Below, in pieces: positions 56,429 to 64,000 of a stretch of DNA of 64,000 nt (position 1 is its first letter; each line of letters opens with the position of its first letter). The stretch comes from JAAAOZ01 sp964496595. Lineage in GTDB: Bacteria; Chloroflexota; Anaerolineae; B4-G1; SLSP01. The translations under genes were made by a program, and so were the position numbers. The notes under the pieces were generated by a model, which was given only the letters and a program-made list of their open reading frames with translations, was not told the DNA's origin and searched no databases. The stretch lies in contig CAZCAI010000003.1 in NCBI GenBank assembly GCA_964496595.1, positions 24,477-88,476 on the forward strand, given 5' to 3'.

Positions 56429-57658
56429 ATGAACGATAAAAAAACTATACAGAGAGAAAACGACGCCCCAAGTTCTACGTGGAAGTTTGCACGTACGCTT
56501 GGGCGTCTTGTTGCCAAGATTACGGTCTTAATCTGGCGGTGGAGCAACGACCGGCAGGCCGTCGTCTCCTTTGTAGGGCGTTATAGCGCGCACTTAGCCA
56601 TTTTGTCCCTGGCGCTATCGCTGGGGTTGGTGGGGAGCATCACCTTCACGCCGGTGAGCGTGGCGAATGCGCCTCTCAGCTTTCAGCCTAACGTCCAGCA
56701 GAGCACCTCTCAGCGCGCTATCGCTGAAGCGGTCGCGACGCCTACAGCGTCTGTCGCCACCGCGTCTAACTCCTGGCAAAGCAATTCTCGACAATATCGC
56801 GCCGTTTTCCGGCAAGCTGTCCCGCACACAAAGATTCCTGATCGTGTGCGATTGAACGTTATTACCTACACCGTTCAGACCGGCGATAACATCTTCACCA
56901 TCGCTGAACGTTTCGAACTTTCCGCATACACCATCGCGTGGGCCAACATGGAGACCTTGCAGGGTGCGCCGTGGCTGGTGCAACCGGGCCTGACGCTCTT
57001 CATCCTGCCCGTCGACGGCGTCTATCACACTGTGATGGAAGGGGATACTCCATCGGACATCGCCTCGACTTACGACGTTGAAGTGTCGAGGCTGTACAAT
57101 CAATGGAACGATGTGGAACCTGGTTCGTCGTTGTCGGAAGGCACGCAACTCGTCATCCCCGGCGGAGAGGGCGAGGATGTGGAATGGGAACCCCCGCCTC
57201 CAGAACCTGCGCAGCCGGGCGTCGCTGCTGCGGCGGCCAGTTGGGGCGCGTGTGGAGATGTCAGCGTCAGCGGGCCAGGAGCCAATGGGTGGTTCATCCT
57301 GCCGACCGGCTCCTATGCTGTCTCCGGCTGGTACTTCCGCGATGCGCGGAATCCGGGACACATCGGCCTGGATTACAAATGCAGCTTGGGCGATCCGATT
57401 TACGCATCCGAGAATGGTGTAGTCGTCTTCTCGGGATGGAGTGGCGGTTACGGTAACTTGGTCCGTGTCAGCCATGGTAACGGGTATCAGACTTATTACG
57501 CTCACTTCGATTCTATTGCGGTGGGATGTGGACAATCCGTCTACCAGGGACAGGTCTTGGGTTATTGCGGCACCACGGGCTGGTCGACCGGGCCGCATCT
57601 CCACTACGAAATCCGTCTCAACGGAGCGCCTCAGAATCCGCAACTATTTGAGCCATAG
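56429..57658 (+). CDS. Membrane-anchored M23 endopeptidase with two LysM domains
   Basis: A 409-aa cell-wall hydrolase. ATG 56429 is preferred to an in-frame TTG at 56423. Membrane anchor at about 50-75 (SAHLAILSLALSLGLVGSI), LysM 1 at about 144 (YTVQTGDNIFTIAERF), LysM 2 at about 198 (YHTVMEGDTPSDIASTY), then a Pro/Glu linker and an M23 domain at about 290-405 with IGLDYKCSLGDPIYA, YAHFDS and GPHLHYEI (zinc ligands His/Asp/His). Cuts peptide cross-bridges of murein. Directly followed by a paralogue. Confidence 0.92.
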   Translation: MNDKKTIQRENDAPSSTWKFARTLGRLVAKITVLIWRWSNDRQAVVSFVGRYSAHLAILSLALSLGLVGSITFTPVSVANAPLSFQPNVQQSTSQRAIAEAVATPTASVATASNSWQSNSRQYRAVFRQAVPHTKIPDRVRLNVITYTVQTGDNIFTIAERFELSAYTIAWANMETLQGAPWLVQPGLTLFILPVDGVYHTVMEGDTPSDIASTYDVEVSRLYNQWNDVEPGSSLSEGTQLVIPGGEGEDVEWEPPPPEPAQPGVAAAAASWGACGDVSVSGPGANGWFILPTGSYAVSGWYFRDARNPGHIGLDYKCSLGDPIYASENGVVVFSGWSGGYGNLVRVSHGNGYQTYYAHFDSIAVGCGQSVYQGQVLGYCGTTGWSTGPHLHYEIRLNGAPQNPQLFEP

Positions 57659-57664
57659 ATCCTT

Positions 57665-58786
57665 ATGTCCTTCGATTCATCCCCGGTGCAGGAGGAACTC
57701 GCCTGTCGCGACCATCAATGGATTCGGGTTGTCGCCAAAATCGCGGCCTGGATTTGGCGTTGGCATGATGATCGCGTAGGTTTGCGTCCCATGTTGGGCC
57801 GTTATACGGCCCACGGTGCGCTGATTGTCATTATGTTGGCGCTACTTTTCATGGGTAATTTTCGCCTGGATAGGATCGCCTCAGCTTCGTCCGAACTGCT
57901 GTCGGAGCAGCCCATCGCGTTTCAATTGCGCATCGGTGGCGCGGAGTTAATGGATCTGTCTGGGCAGCCCTATTACCGCTCGAACACCAAATCCCACATC
58001 GTGCGCAAGGCGGAAATGCACACCGCCATCCCCGAACGGCCTCGGTTGGAGATTATCACCTACATCGTGCAACCGGGCGATACGACAGAGACGATTGCGG
58101 AGAAGTTCGGTCTGCAACCAACGACGCTTCAGTGGTCGAACCCGGAGCTAGAAAAAGCCCCCGATCTCCTCAACGTGGGGCAGGAATTGACGATTCTCCC
58201 CCTCGATGGTGTCTATCACACGGTGACGCTTAGCGACACGCTCTCGTCCTTGGCGGAGACGTACAAAGTCAGCAGCGAGACAATCACGAGCTGCACCTTT
58301 AATGCCATCCCGACCGACGGTGAGTTGGCGGAAGGCCAGAAGCTCATCATCCCCGATGGCACGAAGCCGTACACGCCCAAGAAGGTCACGGCCTATGAGG
58401 GGCCGGTGCCGGAGGAGGTCAACGGCTCTGGGTATTTCCGCTGGCCCGCGTATGGTACGTTGACCCAGGGCTATTGGTATGGCCACCGCGCCATCGACAT
58501 TGGATCATCGGAAGGCTCGGCCATTCGGGCCGCCGATAAGGGATATGTGAGTTTTGCCGGCTGGACCGATATCGGCTATGGCTATCTTATCGTGCTGGAT
58601 CACGCCAACGGTTATCAGACGTACTATGCCCACTTGAGCAACATCTTCGTCATTGAGGGGCAAGCGGTTGAGGAGACTGAAGTGGTCGGCGCAATGGGCA
58701 ACACCGGCAACTCCACAGGGCCGCATTTGCACTTTGAGATTCGCTATAATGGTTATCCTACGAACCCATTAGTTTACTTGCCATAG
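57665..58786 (+). CDS. Second M23 endopeptidase with LysM domains
   Basis: A 373-aa paralogue of the preceding protein: membrane helix about 49-66 (HGALIVIMLALLFMG), LysM 1 about 130 (YIVQPGDTTETIAEKFG), LysM 2 about 180 (YHTVTLSDTLSSLAETY), M23 domain about 272-370 with HRAIDIGSSEG, YAHLSN and GPHLHFEIRYNGYPTNPLVYLP (core GPHLHFEI). All zinc ligands are present. Only 6 bp separate it from the first M23 gene, so the two form an operon. Confidence 0.92.
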   Translation: MSFDSSPVQEELACRDHQWIRVVAKIAAWIWRWHDDRVGLRPMLGRYTAHGALIVIMLALLFMGNFRLDRIASASSELLSEQPIAFQLRIGGAELMDLSGQPYYRSNTKSHIVRKAEMHTAIPERPRLEIITYIVQPGDTTETIAEKFGLQPTTLQWSNPELEKAPDLLNVGQELTILPLDGVYHTVTLSDTLSSLAETYKVSSETITSCTFNAIPTDGELAEGQKLIIPDGTKPYTPKKVTAYEGPVPEEVNGSGYFRWPAYGTLTQGYWYGHRAIDIGSSEGSAIRAADKGYVSFAGWTDIGYGYLIVLDHANGYQTYYAHLSNIFVIEGQAVEETEVVGAMGNTGNSTGPHLHFEIRYNGYPTNPLVYLP

Positions 58787-58806
58787 GTTTTTGGGAAAGG
58801 ACGGTC

Positions 58807-58832
58807 AGCGAGCCATTTTGGCTCGCTTTTTT
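58807..58832 (+). terminator. Terminator after the M23 operon
   Basis: 8-bp stem AGCGAGCC/GGCTCGCT (58807-58814 with 58820-58827) followed by TTTTTT. Confidence 0.88.
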
Positions 58833-58907
58833 GTTTGTAGCAAGACGCGAGATGTAGTGGCGCGCCGTTTTTTATAAATTTATCAGGCTATTTTCAGAGG
58901 AGGTTAT

Positions 58908-59546
58908 GTGAGATTAGAAATTGATGAAGCGCGGCGACTTTACGGGGCGGCGGATAGCGTCCACGACTTTGATCACATCCTGCGCGTGCTGGCGTTGGCT
59001 GAGCGTATTGCCCAGACTGAGGGGGCCGATAGGGCAGTGGTGCGGACTGCCACGCTGTTGCACGATTGGGGCCGCGCGGAGGCGGTCGAGCGGGCGCTGG
59101 ATCACGCGCAAGTCGCGGCCTCCCGCGCGCGGACGTGGCTGACGGCCCGCGACTATCCATCGGCGCAGATCGAGGCTATAGTGCACGCCATCGCCGCACA
59201 CCGCTTCCGCACCGCTCCGGCGCCCGCGACACTGGAGGCGCAGGTGCTCTTCGATGCCGATAAGCTGGATGCCATCGGCGCGATTGGCGTGGCGCGCGCG
59301 TTCGCCTATGGCGGGGCGCACAATCAGCGGCTCTGGGCGCCGTTCTCGGCGGTCGATCTGGCCCGCTGGGAGGACGAGGGCGATGATCCGCAGCGGCACA
59401 CGCCTGTCCACGAGTTCGTCGTCAAACTCTCGCGCATCAAGGATCGGCTCTACACCCCAGAGGGCCGGGCCATCGCCGCCGAGCGCCACGCCTATATGGC
59501 CGCCTTCTACGAGCGTTTGACGGCGGAGGTCAAGGGCGAGTTGTAA
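58908..59546 (+). CDS. HD-domain hydrolase
   Basis: A 212-aa predicted phosphohydrolase with canonical HD residues: HDFDHILRV (about 19-27), TLLHDWGRAE (HD pair, about 51-52), HAIAAHRF (about 90-97) and LFDADKLDAIGAIGVARAF (about 113). Start GTG 58908 follows AGAGGAGGTT; an ATG 2 bp before runs into a stop. YfbR/yedJ-like HD proteins act on nucleotides, but the substrate here cannot be told. Unlike the HD-like protein at 22696-23274, the HD pair is intact. Confidence 0.88.
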   Translation: MRLEIDEARRLYGAADSVHDFDHILRVLALAERIAQTEGADRAVVRTATLLHDWGRAEAVERALDHAQVAASRARTWLTARDYPSAQIEAIVHAIAAHRFRTAPAPATLEAQVLFDADKLDAIGAIGVARAFAYGGAHNQRLWAPFSAVDLARWEDEGDDPQRHTPVHEFVVKLSRIKDRLYTPEGRAIAAERHAYMAAFYERLTAEVKGEL

Positions 59547-59582
59547 AGATTTGCTCGCTTACGATTCCATGCCACACTAAAA

Positions 59583-59610
59583 AAGACCGCCCGTGAGGGC
59601 GGTCTTTTTT
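59583..59610. terminator. Bidirectional terminator
   Basis: 10-bp perfect stem (59583-59592 with 59597-59606), GTGA loop, flanked by A-run and T-run; between the convergent HD hydrolase and lysS genes. Confidence 0.92.
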
Positions 59611-59636
59611 ATGCAAAGATTGTTTCGATTGGTGTT

Positions 59637-61145
59637 TTATTCGCGCGGGCGGAGGTGGGGGTAGAGCAGCACCTCGCGGATCGAGCGGCAATCCGCGAAG
59701 AGCATGACCAACCGATCCACGCCCAGGCCGAAGCCGCCGTTGGGCGGCATCCCGTACTTCATCGCGCGGAGATAGTCCTCGTCCATCTGCTGGGCCTCTT
59801 CGTCGCCGGCCTCGTAGGCGCGCCCCTGCTCCAAAAAGCGCTTCTCCTGCTCGAATGGATCATTTAGCTCGGTGAAGGCGTTGCCCAGTTCCATGCCGCC
59901 GATGAACAACTCGAAGCGCTCGACGTGCGTGGGATCGTCCGGGCATTGCTTCGCCAGCGGCGAGATCGCAACCGGGTAGGTGTGGACGAACGTCGGCTGG
60001 ATCAGCGTCGGCTCCACCTCAGAGAGCAGGTTATCGACCAGATGGCCCCACGTGGCGCGATTATCGGCCTGATAACCGCGCGCCCGCATCTCCTGCCGGA
60101 GCGCGTCGGCCTCTGGGAAGGCGCGATAGTCGATGCCCGTGCCCTCCTGGATCACCTCATGCAAGGGGACGCGCCGCCAGGGCGGCGTCAAATCGATGTC
60201 GCGGCCCTGATAGAGGATCGTCGTGCTACCCAGCACCCGCTCCGCCGCCGAGGTGATCATCTGCTCGGCGGTGCTCATCATCCCCGCAAGATCCGTGTAA
60301 GCCCGATAGAGTTCCAACTGGGTGAATTCCGGATTGTGCTTGTAGGAGACGCCCTCGTTGCGAAAATCGCGCCCGATCTCGTAGACTCGCTCGACCATTC
60401 CCACGAGCAGGCGCTTGAGATACAGCTCGAACGAAATCCGCAGGTAGAGTTCTTGTTTGAGTTGGTTGTGATGCGTGACGAACGGGCGCGCGTTGGCCCC
60501 GCCGTAGATCGGCTGGAGAACGGGCGTCTCGACTTCCAGGTAGTCCTCGGCGTCCAACCACGCGCGCAGGGCAGTGATGGTGCGGGAGCGCGCGCGGAAG
60601 ATCTCGCGCGTCTGGGGATTTGTCGCCAAATCGGCATAGCGCTGACGATAGCGCTCCTCCACATCGGAGAACGCGCTGTAGCGCGTGACCTCGCCCGCTT
60701 CATCCGTGTACTCCTTGGGGATGGGGAGCGGCGTGATGGCCTTGGCGAGCATCCGCAGCTCCTGCACCAGCACGCTGATCTCGCCAGTGCGGGTGCGTGT
60801 CAGCGACCCGGTGGCCTCGACGAAATCGCCCAGATCAAAGGCTTTCTTGAAGAGATCGAAGCTCTCTGAATCCATCTCGTTATGGCGTAGGAAGAGCTGG
60901 ATCTTGCCGTGAGCGTCCTCAATGTGAGCGAAGGCGATCTTACCCATCACCCGGTTGCTGATTAAGCGCCCGACGACGGTGACTTCCGGCGGTTCGAGGC
61001 TGGCGGCCTCAGCGGCTTCGAAGGCCTCGGCAGCCTCTGCTAAGGTGTGCGTGCGTGTAGCGCGATGCGGGTAGGGCGACTCGCCCGCCTCTCGCAGGCG
61101 CTGTAACTTCTCGACCCGTTGTTGTTCAAGTTCATTCAGTTCCAT
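59637..61145 (-). CDS. lysS: Lysyl-tRNA synthetase, class II
   Basis: Charges tRNA-Lys. A 502-aa protein with an N-terminal OB-fold anticodon domain (about 55-150; VTVVGRLISNRVMGKIAFA) and a class II catalytic core: motif 2 in IGRDFRNEGVSYKHNPEFTQLE (core FRNEGVSYKHNPEFT, about 265), motif 3 in MPPNGGFGLGVDRLVML (about 470). Other marks: EVETPVLQPIYGGANARPF and FELFIGGMELGNAFTELNDP. Downstream of greA on the same strand with a hairpin between them. Complete gene. Confidence 0.97.
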   Translation of the reverse strand: MELNELEQQRVEKLQRLREAGESPYPHRATRTHTLAEAAEAFEAAEAASLEPPEVTVVGRLISNRVMGKIAFAHIEDAHGKIQLFLRHNEMDSESFDLFKKAFDLGDFVEATGSLTRTRTGEISVLVQELRMLAKAITPLPIPKEYTDEAGEVTRYSAFSDVEERYRQRYADLATNPQTREIFRARSRTITALRAWLDAEDYLEVETPVLQPIYGGANARPFVTHHNQLKQELYLRISFELYLKRLLVGMVERVYEIGRDFRNEGVSYKHNPEFTQLELYRAYTDLAGMMSTAEQMITSAAERVLGSTTILYQGRDIDLTPPWRRVPLHEVIQEGTGIDYRAFPEADALRQEMRARGYQADNRATWGHLVDNLLSEVEPTLIQPTFVHTYPVAISPLAKQCPDDPTHVERFELFIGGMELGNAFTELNDPFEQEKRFLEQGRAYEAGDEEAQQMDEDYLRAMKYGMPPNGGFGLGVDRLVMLFADCRSIREVLLYPHLRPRE

Positions 61146-61196
61146 AGTGATGCTCCTCTATTGTCTGTATGGCGTGCATCTGAAGTCGTGGTATAC

Positions 61197-61230
61197 AAAC
61201 CAGCCCATACACCTTCGTATGGGCTGGTTT
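61197..61230 (-). terminator. Hairpin between greA and lysS
   Basis: 14-bp perfect stem (61197-61210 with 61217-61230), 6-nt loop, ending in only TTT on the minus strand. It may be a leaky terminator letting lysS be read from the greA promoter. Confidence 0.65.
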
Positions 61231-61257
61231 GGATGGCGCTCCATGTGGCGGTTATTT

Positions 61258-61728
61258 CTAACGAATGGCGACAATCTCAAAGGTGATGTCACCGCCTGGC
61301 GCGTGAATCGTGGCCTGTTCCCCCACCTTTTTGCCCATCAAAGCCTTGCCCAGAGGAGATTCATTGGAAATTTTTCCCTTGGCTGGGTTAGCTTCGGCCG
61401 ATCCAACTACTTGATATTCTTCCAGTGTCTCCGATCCTACTTCCTTGACGGTGACATCGGCCCCCAAAGTTACCAATCCGGTCTCCGCCGACTTCTCGAT
61501 GATGACGGCGCGACGCAACATATTCTGGATTTCCAAGATGCGTCCTTCGACAAAGGACTGCTCCCGACGCGCCTCTTCCAGTTCGGCGTTTTCGATCAGT
61601 TCCCCTTCCGTGAGGGCGTTATGTAACCGCTCCGCCACTTGCTTGCGGCGGATGGTTTTCAGGTGATGCAGTTCCTCTTCTAACGTCTCATAGCCCTCTT
61701 GCGTCAGGTAGACTGGTTGTTCATTCAT
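61258..61728 (-). CDS. greA: Transcription elongation factor GreA
   Basis: Rescues backtracked RNA polymerase by stimulating RNA cleavage. A 156-aa protein: N-terminal coiled coil (YLTQEGYETLEEELHHLKTI to VAERLHNALTEGELIENAELEEARREQ; tip acidic residues DL-like replaced here by EGELIENAE) and C-terminal FKBP-like domain with VGSAEANPAKGKISNESPLGKALMGKKVGE (core ISNESPLGKALMGK, about 121). The tip reads TEGELIENAE where most GreA have E-x-GDLSENAEY; an Asp-to-Glu change at the catalytic position is worth noting. Upstream of lysS. Confidence 0.95.
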   Translation of the reverse strand: MNEQPVYLTQEGYETLEEELHHLKTIRRKQVAERLHNALTEGELIENAELEEARREQSFVEGRILEIQNMLRRAVIIEKSAETGLVTLGADVTVKEVGSETLEEYQVVGSAEANPAKGKISNESPLGKALMGKKVGEQATIHAPGGDITFEIVAIR

Positions 61729-62171
61729 AGAATTACCCTTCCTCCAACTTCAATTCTCAACTTTGCTGATCTGCAAATCTCTAAAGTGCAGACTGGATTC
61801 TCGAAAAGTTCCAGAATCATCCCAAAGTCTGATAGCTCTTCCTAAGAAAACCACTTACTTTCGGGAGCGCTATTCGCTTGGAACAGCTTTGACAACCCTG
61901 GCTCTTCAGGAATTCGTCGGCTGCAATTTGCCAGGCGCTATCGCGCCTCCCACCTGTAACCCAGTAACGACGTCAAAAAGTTTTGTGATACCCACAAACA
62001 CACAAATCTAAGTCATTTTTAGGGCTATCCGGGAGTTATCCGGCGGAATCCAAAAGACCCACAACCCTTTAATAAAATAAAAACCCGAGAGCGCAGAGCG
62101 CCCACAGGTTGCGCAATTATACCACACCCTCGATTCTTGTAAAGTGTGAGTTTGTTTTGCGGATGATCTTG
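61729..62171. other. greA leader region
   Basis: 443 bp without a gene. A minus-strand promoter at 62116-62143 would give a transcript leader of about 380 nt before greA. No further element was recognised. Confidence 0.5.
62116..62143 (-). promoter_or_regulatory. Minus-strand promoter upstream of greA-lysS
   Basis: Read on the minus strand: TTTACA (62143-62138), 16-bp spacer, TATAAT (62121-62116). Perfect -10. Confidence 0.65.
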
Positions 62172-63101
62172 TTATTTGCGATAGGGTGTGCGGGCCGGTT
62201 GTAGAACTTGAATTCGTCCCCAGCGATCCGCTTGAATACGCCACATTTCACGCTCCCGTTCTTGGGGTCCAGGCCCGGCGAACGGCTTATACTCATGCAA
62301 AAGGACGTCGATCCCGCCATTTTCAGAGATGCGGCTTACCTCCATCACCTCATAGGTGCGATCCATAACACGTTCTGGGTGGGTGTTGGAGACTTGGCCC
62401 TCCCTACCATCTAAGAGATTTAGAGTTCGAATGGTAGCATCCAATACCACCTGGAGTAGTTTCTCCGTGTTAGCAAAGATGGGTTGGGGTACTCGTTCTT
62501 CTAATTGATTAAGATAATCTTGAATGGCCAAGAAAGTGAATCCTGCGGTGAAGAGCGCCAACATCGTCACATAACTACCGGCGAAAAAAAGCTGATAAAC
62601 AATCGTTGGATCTTCCCAACTTTGTTGCATAATGAAGACGGCGACGCTTAAGAGACCACCCGCGAGGAACATCATTCCAATCAGATAGGGGAGCGAGCGA
62701 AATTTAGCATCGTAGATTTGAGTCGCCCACTTATGTTCACGCCAGAGAAGCCGTTGAACATACAGCAGGATAATAATCAATTGCGAGAGGGCAACGCCGA
62801 AGACCGTCATTAAATAATGTATGGTCGTAGCATTTGATAACCACAATAGAAGAACCAGTCCCGCTCCTAAGCTGGGTAAGAGGCCCAAAGCGCCCCAACG
62901 CTTCATAAATTCCACCAGCGAAAAATTTTCCTGCTCCCATACAATGACATCGCTTTTACAACGAGGACAGAGGCGCTTCTTGCCCACCACACTGCGGCAA
63001 TGCTGACAAAAATCCTCGCCTCGGCGAAGAGGCACTTCACATTTAGGGCATAAACAAGTTTCAACTGTGTATTCCCCTTGGCAAGTCTTACAAATAGGCA
63101 T
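62172..63101 (-). CDS. Zinc-ribbon membrane protein
   Basis: A 309-aa protein with three CxxC pairs at the N-terminus (CKTCQGEY; CPKCEVPL; CQHCRSVV; CPRCKSDV, about residues 4-49) forming one or two zinc ribbons, then about four transmembrane helices (GLLPSLGAGLVLLLWL, LMTVFGVALSQLIIILLY, YLIGMMFLAGGLLSVAVFIM core, YVTMLALFTAGFTFLAI) and a polar C-terminal ~110-residue domain with KLLQVVLDATIRTL. Lower GC than neighbours. Function unknown. Confidence 0.75.
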   Translation of the reverse strand: MPICKTCQGEYTVETCLCPKCEVPLRRGEDFCQHCRSVVGKKRLCPRCKSDVIVWEQENFSLVEFMKRWGALGLLPSLGAGLVLLLWLSNATTIHYLMTVFGVALSQLIIILLYVQRLLWREHKWATQIYDAKFRSLPYLIGMMFLAGGLLSVAVFIMQQSWEDPTIVYQLFFAGSYVTMLALFTAGFTFLAIQDYLNQLEERVPQPIFANTEKLLQVVLDATIRTLNLLDGREGQVSNTHPERVMDRTYEVMEVSRISENGGIDVLLHEYKPFAGPGPQEREREMWRIQADRWGRIQVLQPARTPYRK

Positions 63102-63211
63102 TATCCTTACTCCTGCTCTGAAATCCCTCTTATAGCCCCGTCTATTAGTTAGCTTCAGACCTTGCTACGGATTAGTCGATCATAGCATAATGCGCGAAGG
63201 GGGCGGTTGTG

Positions 63212-63808
63212 CTAACTTTTGGATTGACATCGCTTCCCAAATAACATCATCACTAACATCATCACCGGCCACAGCCATGCCAGATCGACTCGTAGCAGCA
63301 AGGGGGTGCGTTCAAGCGTTGGATCGAAGCGCACAACGTGAAAACGTTCCTTGTGAGAAAGACTCTCTTCGCTTGTTGGGCGGATACCTTCATCTTCTAA
63401 GTACCACTCAATTAACTTCGGCTCTCGTTCCTGCGCCATATCGAGGACCTTCATCAACTCCCCTTCTCCCATGACGCGGGTGGCAAGCATCCGCTCCGCT
63501 CCCTGCCACGTCTGTATTGTCACATGAGGATCAGCGTTGAGGTTCTTGTACCAATCCGATTGAGGCCAGGCGCAGATAACGTAGATCTTCCCCCGCCAGG
63601 TGAAATATTCCAGCATCGTATGGCGAGCTAATCCACTTGTGCGTCCCCATGTCGTGAGTACCACCAAATAGCGCCCAATGATTGGCCCCAATCCCAGTCG
63701 CCAGAGCATCAGAGGCGCCTTAAAAAGAAAGCGTCGGACCTTAGTAACGGGATAGGTGATTATCACATTCTTACCGATTCGCTCCAGTTGTTCAGTGAAA
63801 CCTACCAT
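63212..63808 (-). CDS. Deazaflavin (F420)-type nitroreductase family protein
   Basis: A 198-aa split-barrel protein of the DDN/F420-dependent family. VVLTTWGRTSGLARHTMLEYFTWRGKIYVICAWPQSDWYKNLNADPHVTIQTW, recognised by TTWGRTSGLARHT (about 51-63) and DWYKNLNADPHV (about 84-95), is diagnostic. An N-terminal amphipathic stretch and a C-terminal hydrophobic helix (LAWLWPVMMLVMMLF) suggest membrane association. Cofactor F420 or FMN by family; substrate unknown. Confidence 0.85.
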   Translation of the reverse strand: MVGFTEQLERIGKNVIITYPVTKVRRFLFKAPLMLWRLGLGPIIGRYLVVLTTWGRTSGLARHTMLEYFTWRGKIYVICAWPQSDWYKNLNADPHVTIQTWQGAERMLATRVMGEGELMKVLDMAQEREPKLIEWYLEDEGIRPTSEESLSHKERFHVVRFDPTLERTPLLLRVDLAWLWPVMMLVMMLFGKRCQSKS

Positions 63809-63946
63809 ACTTTTCCTCCGAAGTTGATTTGCTCTATCTGACTTACCGATATTATCATTATCTTCATTAACATTTTACATTTTAATCAACGTGAGGACAA
63901 GGTCCAGCGTCCTCATAATCCGGCGGGAGGGCGGAAAATACTCCCC

Positions 63947-63974
63947 TTGACAAAAAGGGGGGGGATGGTAGAAT
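63947..63974 (+). promoter_or_regulatory. Strong promoter pointing out of the window
   Basis: TTGACA (63947-63952), 16-bp spacer, TAGAAT (63969-63974). Its gene or RNA lies beyond 64000. Confidence 0.7.
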
Positions 63975-64000
63975 TCACGACCGTGCTTGGGGGAGGCCCT

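Noticed and set aside
1..64000. tRNA, rRNA or tmRNA genes
   Set aside because: No cloverleaf or conserved rRNA segments were seen in the intergenic regions; the S23-type protein alone is not evidence for an rRNA locus.

Overview
The window looks like a scaffold from a Chloroflexota genome, probably an uncultured Anaerolineae-like lineage assembled from a metagenome. This is inferred from several things together: high-GC coding DNA, a soluble-adenylyl-cyclase-like protein, giant beta-helix/CotH/lamin-tail surface proteins ending in a YLP-x-[IV]-x-R motif, a deazaflavin-type oxidoreductase, many small toxin-antitoxin pairs, and heptanucleotide repeat arrays. No rRNA or tRNA gene was seen. A run of 100 N at 7311-7410 is flanked by two identical 55-bp copies, so it is probably a scaffolding artefact rather than missing sequence.

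Layout. 1-9.2 kb: 3' part of der, a Phd/PIN toxin-antitoxin pair between two near-identical terminators, a membrane protein/DUF952 pair, a tRNA-processing pair (kptA, ttcA-like), rmlB, an M50-like membrane protease, the gap, scpA and a VanZ-like gene that overlap tail to tail. 9.2-32.4 kb: almost everything is on the minus strand and reads as a carboxylic-acid/CoA metabolic region. In transcription order it holds methylmalonyl-CoA mutase large subunit, a toxin-antitoxin pair, a VIT/VWA protein, a CoA-ligase beta subunit fused to a ferredoxin-like domain, a four-helix-bundle (S23) protein, the CoA-ligase alpha subunit, a citryl-CoA-lyase-like protein, an HD-like protein, a hemolysin-III-like membrane protein, an aconitase/LeuC-type large subunit, a DUF433/DUF5615 pair, a LeuD-type small subunit, a second LeuC, a GAF histidine kinase coupled to an sAC-like cyclase, a second LeuD, and an isocitrate-dehydrogenase-like enzyme. 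Together these enzymes could interconvert acetyl-CoA + oxaloacetate, citryl-CoA, citrate, isocitrate and 2-oxoglutarate, with the mutase linking succinyl-CoA and methylmalonyl-CoA. The substrate assignments are inference.

32.4-37.6 kb: a low-GC two-gene module of a PD-(D/E)xK nuclease and a TOPRIM-like protein (possible defence pair), an M3 oligoendopeptidase, and small membrane/YtxH proteins. 38-47.4 kb: two giant secreted proteins with overlapping ends. 47.7-52.8 kb: two PNPOx-fold flavoproteins, an AraC regulator divergent from two aldo/keto reductases and an NTF2-like protein, then a junction of two broken genes. 52.8-64 kb: methyltransferase, degenerate histidine kinase, DegV, two LysM/M23 endopeptidases in tandem, an HD hydrolase, lysS and greA, a zinc-ribbon membrane protein and a deazaflavin-type oxidoreductase. 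A strong promoter points out of the window at the right end.

Most striking at the sequence level is a set of period-7 tandem arrays. They sit at gene ends, often supplying the stop codon, and in two places lie in frame inside the CoA-ligase beta and LeuC genes.
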